Origin: UBA4416 sp963422675
GTDB lineage: Bacteria > Bacteroidota > Bacteroidia > B-17B0 > Aurantibacillaceae
Direction: 5' to 3'
Assembly: GCA_963422675.2 (NCBI GenBank)
Contig: CAXVYS010000024.1
Location: forward strand, 186,001-250,000
DNA: 64,000 nt
A program made the position numbers and the translations under genes. The notes beneath the pieces were generated by a model, which was not told the origin of the DNA, did not search any database, and was given only the letters and a program-made list of their open reading frames with translations. Positions 7,206 to 17,700 of this stretch are shown piece by piece; the first letter of the stretch is position 1, and each line of letters opens with the position of its first letter.

Positions 7206-9245
7206 ATGTCAGCTACTTATAAACGTACACTTGTTACTTCTGCCTTACCTTATGCCAATGGTCCGGTACACATTGGCCACTTAGCCGGTTGTTATTTACC
7301 GTCGGATATATTTGTAAGATACAAAAGAAGCAAAGGAGAGGATATCCTGTTTATCTGCGGAAGCGATGAACATGGCGTTCCTATTACCATTAAAGCAAAA
7401 AAAGAAGGCATTACCCCACAGGATGTTGTAAATAAGTACCATAAAATGATGGGCGATTCCTTTAAAGAATTTGGTATTTCCTTTGACGTGTATTCCCGTA
7501 CCTCCAATAAAATTCACCACCAAACGGCTTCCGATTTTTTCAGAACCCTCTACGATAAAGGCGTGTTTACCGAAGAAATTACCGAACAATATTATGATGC
7601 AGAAGCCAAACAGTTTCTTGCAGACCGTTATATTGTGGGAACCTGTCCTAATTGTGCTAACCCGAATGCCTATGGCGACCAATGTGAAAGATGCGGAAGT
7701 ACATTAAATGCGACCGATTTAATTGATCCTAAATCCACCTTAAGTGGAAGCAAACCTGTATTAAAAGAAACCAAAAACTGGTTTTTACCTTTAGATAAAT
7801 TACAACCTAAAATTCAGGCTTATTTAAATGAGCATAAAGACTGGAAAACAAATGTAACGGGCCAATGTAAGAGCTGGCTGGATAGTGGCGATGGCTTACA
7901 ACCCCGTGCCATGACACGTGATTTGGACTGGGGTGTACCCGTGCCTGTAAAAGATGCGGAAGGTAAAGTGCTGTATGTATGGTTTGACGCACCTATTGGC
8001 TATATTTCGGCTACCAAAGAATTACGCCCAAATGATTGGGAATTATACTGGAAAAATAAAGATACCCGTTTGATCCATTTTATTGGAAAAGACAATATTG
8101 TATTTCATTGCATTATTTTCCCTGCCATGCTCATGGAGCACGGTGATTTTATACTGGCGGATAATGTGCCGGCAAATGAATTCTTAAATTTAGAAGGCGA
8201 TAAAATTTCTACCTCCCGTAACTGGGCTGTGTGGCTGCACGAATACCTCATCGATTTTAAAGACAAGCAAGACGTACTCCGTTATATGCTATGTTCCAAT
8301 GCCCCTGAAACAAAGGATAATGATTTTACCTGGGCCGATTTTCAAACCAAAAATAACAGTGAACTGGTAGCCATTTTAGGCAATTTTGTAAACCGTACGC
8401 TCGTGTTAACACACAAATACTATAACGGCAAAGTACCTGCAGCCGAAACATTTACCAAGGAAGATTTGTTGATCCTTGAACAAATGGCCGGATTCCCTGA
8501 TAGAATAGCTTCTTCACTCGAAGATTTTAAATTCAGAGAAGCCTTAAGCGAAATGATGGCTTTAGCCCGTTTGGGAAATAAATATTTAGCAGATACAGAG
8601 CCCTGGAAGCTTATTAAAACCGATGAACATCGTGTAAAAACCATTATGTATATTGCCCTGCAAATTACCTGCAACCTGGCTATAGTAAGCGAACCGTTTT
8701 TACCATTTACATCAGCAAAATTATTTGCGATGCTCAATATGCCTGTATTAAAATGGCATGCGGCAAAGCAAACATCCAATATGGCAGCGGGACATCAGAT
8801 TAACAAAGACGAATTACTGTTTGCCAAAATTGAAGATGAAGAAATAAAAACGCAAATAGACAAATTGGAATTAAGTAAAAAAAATAACATCGTTACCGTA
8901 ATTCCTCCTGCCCGCCCTGAAACAAGTTTTGATGATTTCAGTAAAATGGATATCCGCACCGGAACTATTTTAGAAGCAGAACGTGTTCCTAAAACAGACA
9001 AGCTTTTAAAACTGAAAATAGATGTGGGTATTGATACACGTACAGTTGTTAGTGGGATTGCCGAATGGTATAAGCCGGAAGATGTTATAGGGCAACGCGT
9101 AAGTGTATTGGTGAATTTAGCACCTCGTAAAATAAAGGGCATTGAAAGCCAGGGAATGATTTTAATGGCGTCGAACAGTGCAGGGGAACTTAGTTTTATT
9201 AATTCTACAAAACCTGATTTTAACAATGGCTCAGAAATTAAATAG
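7206..9245 (+). CDS. metG: Methionyl-tRNA synthetase
   Basis: A 679-residue class I synthetase that charges initiator and elongator tRNA-Met. It carries HIGH (22-25), a zinc knuckle with CPNCANPNAYGDQCERCG in the connective-peptide region, and the KMSKS-type motif KISTSRNW. The C-terminal part, from about residue 575 (DFSKMDIRTGTI), is a tRNA-binding EMAP/Trbp111-like domain used for dimerisation and tRNA capture. The length is normal for the long MetG form. The ATG at 7206 follows an A/T-rich leader without a clear Shine-Dalgarno site. The stop overlaps possible starts of the next gene. Confidence 0.97.
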   Translation: MSATYKRTLVTSALPYANGPVHIGHLAGCYLPSDIFVRYKRSKGEDILFICGSDEHGVPITIKAKKEGITPQDVVNKYHKMMGDSFKEFGISFDVYSRTSNKIHHQTASDFFRTLYDKGVFTEEITEQYYDAEAKQFLADRYIVGTCPNCANPNAYGDQCERCGSTLNATDLIDPKSTLSGSKPVLKETKNWFLPLDKLQPKIQAYLNEHKDWKTNVTGQCKSWLDSGDGLQPRAMTRDLDWGVPVPVKDAEGKVLYVWFDAPIGYISATKELRPNDWELYWKNKDTRLIHFIGKDNIVFHCIIFPAMLMEHGDFILADNVPANEFLNLEGDKISTSRNWAVWLHEYLIDFKDKQDVLRYMLCSNAPETKDNDFTWADFQTKNNSELVAILGNFVNRTLVLTHKYYNGKVPAAETFTKEDLLILEQMAGFPDRIASSLEDFKFREALSEMMALARLGNKYLADTEPWKLIKTDEHRVKTIMYIALQITCNLAIVSEPFLPFTSAKLFAMLNMPVLKWHAAKQTSNMAAGHQINKDELLFAKIEDEEIKTQIDKLELSKKNNIVTVIPPARPETSFDDFSKMDIRTGTILEAERVPKTDKLLKLKIDVGIDTRTVVSGIAEWYKPEDVIGQRVSVLVNLAPRKIKGIESQGMILMASNSAGELSFINSTKPDFNNGSEIK

Positions 9246-9246
9246 A

Positions 9247-10065
9247 ATGACGGATCAGGCTGAGCAGCTTGCCGTACCAAAGGCAGGAAGCAATTACCAG
9301 GTTTTGTATAATGGTAAAACCAACCGTTTTACCGGAACAGTTCTGTTTATTCTATGTTTGTTTATTAGCTCAGTAGTAATTTCGCAGGAAGAAGAAGGCG
9401 TAAAACCCCCTAAAATAAAAGACTTTAATAACGACAGTACCTTTAATCATTTCGCCGGCTATCGTGATGATGTTGCCAAAGCACAGATCATTGCTTTAAA
9501 AAACGGGGGAGCCTTATTGGTTCGGTTAAAAACAAATTTAAACACGATCACTAAATTAAAAGCTGCCGGAAAGGTTGACCTGGCAACACAAATAGAGCGT
9601 GAAACTTTTTTAGCCAATAAAGCCATCGTAAGAGGATTCACCAGTCAATTCAAATTTTGTCCCGTTTACTTCTTTTATTCTAACTACTCTGATTCCGTTA
9701 AACATAAAAACACAGCAGGTATTTTTTTAGATACCAATCTAACCGTTAATCCTTCCATTGTCTGTTCAGCCGGTTTTTACCTGATCGCTGAACAAAACGA
9801 TGTCTATTCTTCTTCCATCGGCCTCGTTACAGAAGAGCAGGCAGCTAAAGCTATAGAGAAAGGCACTCCTTTTAAAGCGGGAGCTATCGTTATCAAAAAC
9901 AGGTATTACATTCAGCTTCACGAACCCTTTCCTTATTTTGAAAAGGGGTATAAACTAAAGTTATACTGGAAATACGTTAAGAGCTTTAATGACAGGCTAC
10001 AGGTATTTTATGCCAAAAGCAGAGGCTATGAAGTTAAACCGGAAATAAAACAGTTTGTGTATTAA
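9247..10065 (+). CDS. Predicted secreted protein of unknown function
   Basis: Up to 272 residues from the ATG at 9247, directly after the metG stop. A hydrophobic stretch (TVLFILCLFISSVVISQ) lies about 32-48 residues in, which is far for a signal peptide. A TTG at 9304 would give a conventional signal peptide (MYNGKTNR, then the core, cut before QEEEG), so the true start may be 9304. The mature part has an alpha-helical first half (LKAAGKVDLATQIERE) and a beta-rich second half. I do not recognise the family. It is probably periplasmic and co-transcribed with metG. Its stop codon shares TTAA with the convergent psd stop. Confidence 0.7.
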   Translation: MTDQAEQLAVPKAGSNYQVLYNGKTNRFTGTVLFILCLFISSVVISQEEEGVKPPKIKDFNNDSTFNHFAGYRDDVAKAQIIALKNGGALLVRLKTNLNTITKLKAAGKVDLATQIERETFLANKAIVRGFTSQFKFCPVYFFYSNYSDSVKHKNTAGIFLDTNLTVNPSIVCSAGFYLIAEQNDVYSSSIGLVTEEQAAKAIEKGTPFKAGAIVIKNRYYIQLHEPFPYFEKGYKLKLYWKYVKSFNDRLQVFYAKSRGYEVKPEIKQFVY

Positions 10066-10721
10066 AATTCGGCAATTACGGATTGAGATCCCTTTACCAC
10101 ATCACCGATTTTCACTTTCAATTTAGCATCAAGTGGTAAATACAAATCCACACGGGAACCAAATTTAATAAATCCCATTTCTCCACATTGAGTTGCTTTA
10201 TCGCCTTCTTTGCTGTACATCACAATACGTCGTGCTAAAGCGCCGGCAACTTGTCTGAATAAAACAGACTTGCCATTAGCAGGATGTTTTACAACGATGC
10301 TAGTACGTTCATTTTCGGTGCTTGCTTTGGGTAAAGACGCCACTAAAAATTTACCGGCATGGTACTTTGCATAAGTTACCTCTCCGCCAATAGGATAGCG
10401 GTTTACGTGAACGTTAATAGGCGACATAAAAATAGAAACCTGGATGCGTTTATCTTTAAAATATTCGTTCTCTTCCGTTTCTTCAATTACCACTACTTTA
10501 CCATCGGCAGGAGCAATGATCTCATTTTCACTGATGGTATGGTCCCTGGTTGGGTGACGAAAAAACTGAATTACCACTACCAATAAAAATCCGGAAAGCA
10601 AATAAGCGAACCAGTGTGCAATAGCGAATTCGGAAAATAATAACTGGGCAATAGAAATAATAATTGCACTAAAAATAACAGTAACTAATAATGTTGGTAT
10701 ACCTTCTTTATGAAATTTCAT
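10062..10721 (-). CDS. psd: Phosphatidylserine decarboxylase proenzyme
   Basis: A 219-residue membrane-associated enzyme that converts phosphatidylserine to phosphatidylethanolamine, and a short form of the family. Two hydrophobic segments are at the N-terminus (about 9-30 and 33-52). The self-cleavage site is the Gly-Ser of KFGSRVDLYLP (S189), whose Ser becomes the pyruvoyl group; the usual LGST is FGSR here, as in other short Psd proteins. The conserved SIFMSPINVHVNR region is present. It ends in a 4-bp overlap with the convergent upstream gene. A TATTTTTG box lies 22 nt before the ATG. Confidence 0.93.
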   Translation of the reverse strand: MKFHKEGIPTLLVTVIFSAIIISIAQLLFSEFAIAHWFAYLLSGFLLVVVIQFFRHPTRDHTISENEIIAPADGKVVVIEETEENEYFKDKRIQVSIFMSPINVHVNRYPIGGEVTYAKYHAGKFLVASLPKASTENERTSIVVKHPANGKSVLFRQVAGALARRIVMYSKEGDKATQCGEMGFIKFGSRVDLYLPLDAKLKVKIGDVVKGSQSVIAEF

Positions 10722-10743
10722 GGAGTGTTTTTTCTTTTAAAAA

Positions 10744-10751
10744 CAAAAATA
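10744..10751 (-). promoter_or_regulatory. -7 promoter element of psd (TATTTTTG)
   Basis: An exact TAnnTTTG match upstream of the psd ATG at 10721. The predicted leader is about 18 nt. Confidence 0.45.
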
Positions 10752-10801
10752 GATTTATTGGTGGTTAATTCCAATTAAAAATCAGAAAACTGATGTAGAA
10801 A

Positions 10802-11725
10802 TTAATTAGCCGGTTGATCGTCGGGCCAGTGTTTGGATTGTTGCCTGGAAAATCTTAAGCCCAACATAATTTCGTGAGTCGCATTGGCATACTTTCTTAA
10901 ACCGGTTGTGGTAAAATCATAGGAATAACCAATCATCAAATAATTTTTATACATAAATCCAATTAATGCTGTAAACGCATCGTTGTGTCTGTAGCCGGCT
11001 CCAAGCCATATTTGTTCCTGATAGATACACCGTAAGCCTACATCTACTTTTACAGGCGCAGGATTAGCATATTTTACAAGGAAAGAAGGCTCCAGTTTAA
11101 AATCATCGCCCAATTTAAATTTATACGCACCATTTACCATAAAGTGTGTGACCAAAGTTCCCTTATTATCTCCGTTTTTATATAAATGGATCGGACTTTG
11201 GTATAACTGCGGCGCACTAAAACCAAGATACCAGGTATCGTTATGCACCATAACCCCCGCACCAAAATCGGGAAGTGTTTTAGTTTGATACTGAATTAAT
11301 AAATTATTATCTCCTTCATCATGCAACACTAATTTATGCCCATCGATCCCCCATTGCTGTATCCCTCCACTTATCCCAAATGAAAGACGTGTTTTGCCCG
11401 TAAGTTTAACATGATAGGCATAAGAAAGGCTTATCCCCACTCGTCTTGTAGGTCCTACAATATCCGTATATACCTGCGCACCTAAACCCATGTTTCTTTT
11501 TTTAAACGGTGCATGCACCGTTAGCATATAAGTACGTGGCGCATCGGTTATTCCAACCCATTGGTAACGGTTATTGGAACGTACATCCGCATAATCATTT
11601 TTACCTGCTACTGCCGGGTTAATGGCCAGGTCGTTTAGCATGTACTGCGTGTACTGTGGCAATTGTTGTGCGTTTACAGTATAAACTGTAAGCATTACAA
11701 AAAGTATGTATATAATTTTTTTCAT
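10802..11725 (-). CDS. PorP/SprF family outer-membrane protein
   Basis: A 307-residue outer-membrane beta-barrel protein of the PorP/SprF family, which anchors or helps export large surface proteins through the type IX secretion system. A signal peptide (MKKIIYILFVMLTVYTVNAQ) precedes the family opening QLPQYTQYMLNDLAINPAVAG. Repeated amphipathic strands follow, with LGFSAPQLYQSPI and a C-terminal LGLRF strand. It starts 3 nt after the stop of the giant SprB-repeat gene, so the two are one transcript. This is the sprB-sprF arrangement, and the protein is likely dedicated to that adhesin. Confidence 0.93.
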   Translation of the reverse strand: MKKIIYILFVMLTVYTVNAQQLPQYTQYMLNDLAINPAVAGKNDYADVRSNNRYQWVGITDAPRTYMLTVHAPFKKRNMGLGAQVYTDIVGPTRRVGISLSYAYHVKLTGKTRLSFGISGGIQQWGIDGHKLVLHDEGDNNLLIQYQTKTLPDFGAGVMVHNDTWYLGFSAPQLYQSPIHLYKNGDNKGTLVTHFMVNGAYKFKLGDDFKLEPSFLVKYANPAPVKVDVGLRCIYQEQIWLGAGYRHNDAFTALIGFMYKNYLMIGYSYDFTTTGLRKYANATHEIMLGLRFSRQQSKHWPDDQPAN

Positions 11726-11728
11726 TGT

Positions 11729-14700
11729 CTATCTGAATATCGTTAATGGCCCTGTATATGCATTCGGGAAAGAAGGGTGGTTAAGTCTGATCACATAATA
11801 ATACGTCCCTACAGGTAAATTTTTTCCTTTGTACTGCCCGTTAAACGGAATAGGATATCCTTTGGAATAGAACAACTGCTCACCCCAACGGTTATATACT
11901 TCTACTTCATTATCAGGGAAAAGATAAATCAGATCCAGTTGCCATACATCATTTTTTCCGTCACCGTTAGGAGAGAACCCGTTAGGTATTTTTATTTCAG
12001 GATATACAAATACTGTTACCGTATCAGAATTAGTACAACCATTTACATCCACAATACTTACCGTATAAATTGTTGTAATAGTTGTTGAACTGGTAGGATT
12101 AGAAATGGTAGGATTATCCAACCCCAAGGCCGGTAACCAGCTAATAGTGCTTCCTGCAGGAGCCGTTGGATTACCACCTATAGTAGCTGTAGTGAAAATA
12201 GGAATATCTACAAAAGGGCCAGCGTCAACAAGTGGCAGAGGGTTAGACGTTACAACAATGGTATCGCTATCCACACATGCTCCATTGGTAGCAACCAATA
12301 CATAAGTATTTGTTCCTGTTGCCGGAGTAACAGTAACTGTTAAGGAATTAGAAACAGGTGTATTAGCAGGTAGTTCAAACCATTGATAAGTAATGCCACC
12401 ACTTGAATTTGATCCGTTTAACTGAAGGGATCCATTCTGACAAAATGTTGTATCGTTCCCTGCCAGTGCATTTACCGTAATAGCAGGAGTAATAACAAAC
12501 ACGGTATCTTTTCTACAACCGGTTCCGTTACCATCTATCATAGATACCGTATAAGTACCCGGAAGAACATTGTTTAAATCCTGCGTTGTAACACCACCCG
12601 GTGTCCAGCTATAAGTATACAAAGGTGTTCCACCGGTTACCGTTAAATCTACAGATCCATCTGTTGTTGTATTACAACTTGCATTAACAACGTTACCGGT
12701 TAATCCTATAACTGTTGGATTTATTAAGGTATAGGTTTGTATAGCAGAACATCCATTCGCATCTACCACATTTATCGAATAATTTCCTGCACATAAACTA
12801 TTGGTAGTTGCTCCGTTCACCGAACCGGGCGTCCATGTAAACACATAAGGTAAAGCACCTCCAACAGGTATAGCGGTTAATGAACCGTTGCAATCGTTGT
12901 GGCATTTAGGGTCATCCGAATCGGGCGCACTAAAAATAATAGGCGATGCATTACTGATAGAAAAATTCTGCACGGCCTTACATCCTGCTGCATCTGTTAC
13001 CTGCACCGAATAAGCCCCGGCACATAAGTTAGTAATAGTAGGCGTTGTAGCACTATTCGACCAGGCAATGGTATAAGCCGGAATACCTCCGTTAATAGTT
13101 AAACCAATATTACCATCGCATACTCCTGCGCAGGCAAGGTCTTTTTTGGTAAAGGTAACAACAGGTCCGTTAATAGAACCCATAGAATACACTTGTGTTT
13201 TAGAGCAACCCAAACCATCGGTTACCGTTAATGTATAACTACCCGGAGCAAGGTTTGTAAGTGTAGCCGTATTCCCCGCAGGTAACCAGGCATAAGTATA
13301 AGTTCCTGTGCCACCCGATACATTTACAGTAATAGAACCTGTATTGGAAGAGCAGGAAGATTGTGTTAACTGTGAGGTAATGGTTAAAGAAGACGTTGCA
13401 TTGATGACAACACTAGCCGTTCGCGAACAACCATTCGCATCTATCATATTACAAAAATAGGTTCCTGCACAAAGGTTGGTTTGTGTTTGAGACGAAGAAT
13501 TATTATGTACCCAGTTATAGGTAATAGGAGCTACACCGCCAATAGCAGTTACGGTAATGCTTCCATCGCAAACACCTGCACAACTTACATCGGCCTGCGT
13601 TACGTTATGACTTGCTATTCCTGAAGTACTATTGATTACTACATTTGTATTCGATACACATCCATTTCCATCGGTGATTTGAACCATGTAAACACCTCCG
13701 CATAACCCGTTAACATTGGTACCGGTTTGTCCGTTACTCCATACCAAAGAATACGTTGGCGTACCACCAACCGGCGAAACAGAAACAGCTCCGTTACACT
13801 GATCACAACCCGGCTGAGAAATAACAGGCGTAAATGTTACCTGGGATGGCGATGTAATTGTTGCCGGAACTGCATTAAAACATCCATTGGCATCTGTTAT
13901 AATTACCGAATACGTTCCATTACACAATCCAACGGCCTGTGTGCCCGGCTGACCCAAAGGATCGGTCCAGTTATAGGAATATGGCGGCAAGCCCCCAGCA
14001 ACCGTAGTAGCCAGAGCTGTTCCATTACAGTTTTGAAAACAATTATTATTCGTTGTAAATATTGAACTGGTAATGGTTGTTAAAGAAAGTACATTGTAAT
14101 TTGCCGTGAAAGTACAGTTCTTACTATCCGTAATTGTAACCGAATAAGCACCGGGGCAAAGGCTTGAAATACTTGATGTGGAAGCTGCCGTACTCCAGTT
14201 ATAAATATATCCGCCGTTTCCACCACTTGGATTTAAAGCAATAGAACCATTACAATTTCCAAAACACACCGCACTGTTTAATACTTCGTTATCATCTATC
14301 GTTTGAGGCTGAGCAATGGTAACCGGTTGAAATAATACACAATTATTAGCGTCTGTTATTTTTGAGGTATACGTTCCTGCGCATAATCCTGAAACCGTAC
14401 TTCCTGCTGCCACAGGGCTAACCCAGGCTATAGCATAAGGCGATGTACCACCCACTGGATTTGATATCGTAGCGGCACCGTTACACTGCCCGTTACACGC
14501 CACATCTGTAAAAGTAACCGTTGCTGATGAAGGACCGTTAGAATTACTCAAAGCAATTGCAAGCGTTGCTGTACAAGCACTTGCATCTGTAACTACTACT
14601 GTATATATCCCCGCTCCTATCCCTGTTACTACCGAAAAAGTAGATTGCGCTGCCGTAATTGGTGGAAGCCAGTTATACGTATAATTAGGATTCCCTACAG

Positions 14701-17700
14701 ATACCGCAGCGCTAATTGACCCGTTATTTGTACCACAGGATGCAGGCGTTACTGCCGGATTAAGAACAAGAGCTGACGGTGGCACCAGTGTTACAGATTG
14801 AGTACTCTGGCAAAGGTTTGCATCCGTAACAACTACGGTATAATTCCCGGCACACAGCCCCATAACCGTTTGATTGGTATTAGCCGGAGCAGTCCATAAA
14901 TAGGTAAAAGGACCTGTTCCACCAATTGGATTAGCAGTTACTATTCCTGAACAACCAGCACCACACAATGGATTGGTAAAAGATGTATTTGCAATAAGAG
15001 AAGGAGGATTAACCAAAGTTGCCAAACCAACACCTGTACATAGATTGTTATCTGTAACTGTTACCGTATAACTTCCCGCACATAACCCGGTAGGATTTGG
15101 CGACGAGCCCCCTGCTGCTAACCAGCTGTAAGAATAGAGTGGCGTACCACCGGTAACCGATGTGGTAATACTTCCGTTACAGACTGCATTACATAAAGGA
15201 TTGCTAACTGTAGTTGTAACTACAATAGGTAATGGTTGGGTTATAGTAAACGAGTTTACGCTTTTACAATTATTAGCATCGCTAACAGTACCATTATAGG
15301 TTCCGGTACATAAGCCCGCGGCAATTTGTGTAAGTGTTACAGGGCCTGTATTGTATGAATAACTATAAGGGCCTATACCACCCGATGGAGTTAAGGTTGC
15401 CGAACCGTTACATTGTCCGTTACATAAATTATTAATAGTAGTAACTGTTGCTGTAAGAAGTGTAGGCTCGCCGATACTAACGGTTCCGGAAATAGTACAA
15501 CCATTGGCATCAGCTGCTGTAACGGTATATATTCCAGCACATAAATTAATAATGGTATCAATATTTGCACCTGAAGGAGTCCACGTATAACTATATGGGG
15601 TAGTACCATTACCAACAATCGCTTTTACACCACCTGTGCATCCACCATGACACAACGCGTCTTTTTTATTAAAGCTTAAGGTTAATGGCGCTGGCTGCGA
15701 AACAACAAACGTATTGGTAACAGAACATAAATTAGCATCGGAGATCGTAACTGAATAATTATTGGCACATAAATTTACAGGGTCCTGTACATTGCCACCG
15801 GCCGGCGACCAGACATAAGTATAAGGCCCCGTGCCACCTGTAGGCGTTAAATTAATAGATGCCGTACACGCCCCATTACAAGTAGCGTTAGCAACAACTC
15901 CTGATGAGGAAACTTTTGCGGGTTGTATAATATTTACCATTTGATTGGTAACACATAAATTGGCATCTGTAACCGTTGCTACATAATTTCCCACACATAA
16001 ACCAGCAACCACCGTATTGGTAGATGGGATTGCCGGCCAATTTACCGAAAAAGGCCCGGTTCCTGTAAGCGTAAGGGTTGCAGCACCTGTACAGGAACCG
16101 AAACAAGTAATAGAGCTTGAATTAACAGTTACCGTTGGGCCGGCAGGATCACTCAAGGTTGTGGTGAAAGACTGGAGGCAGTTGTTGGCATCTTTTATCG
16201 TTAACACATATGTTCCGTCTCCTAAATTTACTAATGGATTGGTAGATGGGCCGGGTGTCCATGTAAATGTATAAGGGCCTACTCCACCGGAAGTAGCAAA
16301 TAAAATAGAGCCATCATTTGCAGGGCAGGTAGAAGGATTGGTTAATGTAAACGTCGCTGTTAATGAACTGGCTTGTGTAATAGTGATTACCTGTGTTTGT
16401 GAGCAATTATTGGCATCTGAAGCAGTTACTGTATATGTATTAGGGCAAAGGCCTCCAACGTTAGCAGTGGTAAAATTTCCGGGTTGCCATAAGTAAGTAA
16501 TGGCTCCTGTACCACCTGATGCATTAGCGCTTCCTGTTCCGTTACAGGCGCCGTTACAGGTCACATCTGTTTTAGTCACATTCAATACCAGCAATGGCGG
16601 ATTAACAAATGTGATCTGGTCGGTGTTGGTACAGCCATTAGCGTCTGATGCAACCACGGTGTAGGTTCCCGGACAGAGTCCAATCGCTGTTTGAGTATTT
16701 TGAAGAGTTGGTGTCCATGTATACGTATAGGTTCCAGGCCCGGTACCACCCGACGCATTCGCTGTTGCCATACCTGTGCAACCACCCGTACAAGCAAGTG
16801 TATTTCCATTGGAAGTTACTAAAACAGCAATTGTTTGAGAAATATTAACCGTTTCGGTAGCAACACACCCACTTGCATCAGTTACCGTTAAGGTATAAAT
16901 ACCAATGCAAAGATTGCTTGCGTTTTGGGTATTTTGCCCGTTAGACCATGAATAGGTATACCCCGGGGTTCCTCCATTTCCATTACCTGTTGCTGAGCCA
17001 ATACATACATTACAACTGGATAGAATGTTACTAATAGAAGCCGTAAGCACAGTTGGTTGAGATACATTAGCTGCTGCAAAAGCAACACAGCCTTTGCTAT
17101 CTGTTACAGTAGCAATATAATTTCCTACGCATAAGCCTGTGGCTACCTGCGTGTTTTGTGTAGGTAAAGAGTTCCAGCTATATGAATACCCGGGCGTTCC
17201 TCCCGTTGGTAAAACAGATATCATCCCGTTACATGCTCCTGCACAACTCACCGTTCCACTTACAGGAGTTAAAGTAAGAGCAGGAGGTGTAATAATAGCC
17301 ACCGTTTGTGTTTTTATACATCCGAAAAAATCATGTACTGTAACGGTATAACTCCCGGCGCATAAATTAGAACTTACACTCCCTACATCTCCATTATTCC
17401 AGTTAAATGTATAGTTAGGTGTTCCCCCACTTGCCGCTGCTGTTGCAACACCCGTACACTGCGCATTACAATTAGGATTTACAGGTGTAATCGCAACCGT
17501 CATATCAGGCGGAGAAGTAATATTTACTGTAGCTGTAGCCTGGCATCCAAAAAAATCGGTTACGGTAGAACTATATACACCGGCACATTGATTGGTCAGA
17601 ACTGCAGAGTTACTTCCATTACTCCAGGTAAATGTATAAGCAGGCGTTCCTCCATTTACAACAGTTGATATAGATGCATTACACTGATTGAAACAATTAA

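Noticed and set aside
13727..14065. 112-codon plus-strand ORF inside the giant adhesin gene, and similar plus-strand ORFs there
   Set aside because: These are shadows of repeat codons on the opposite strand and do not share a consistent start or domain.
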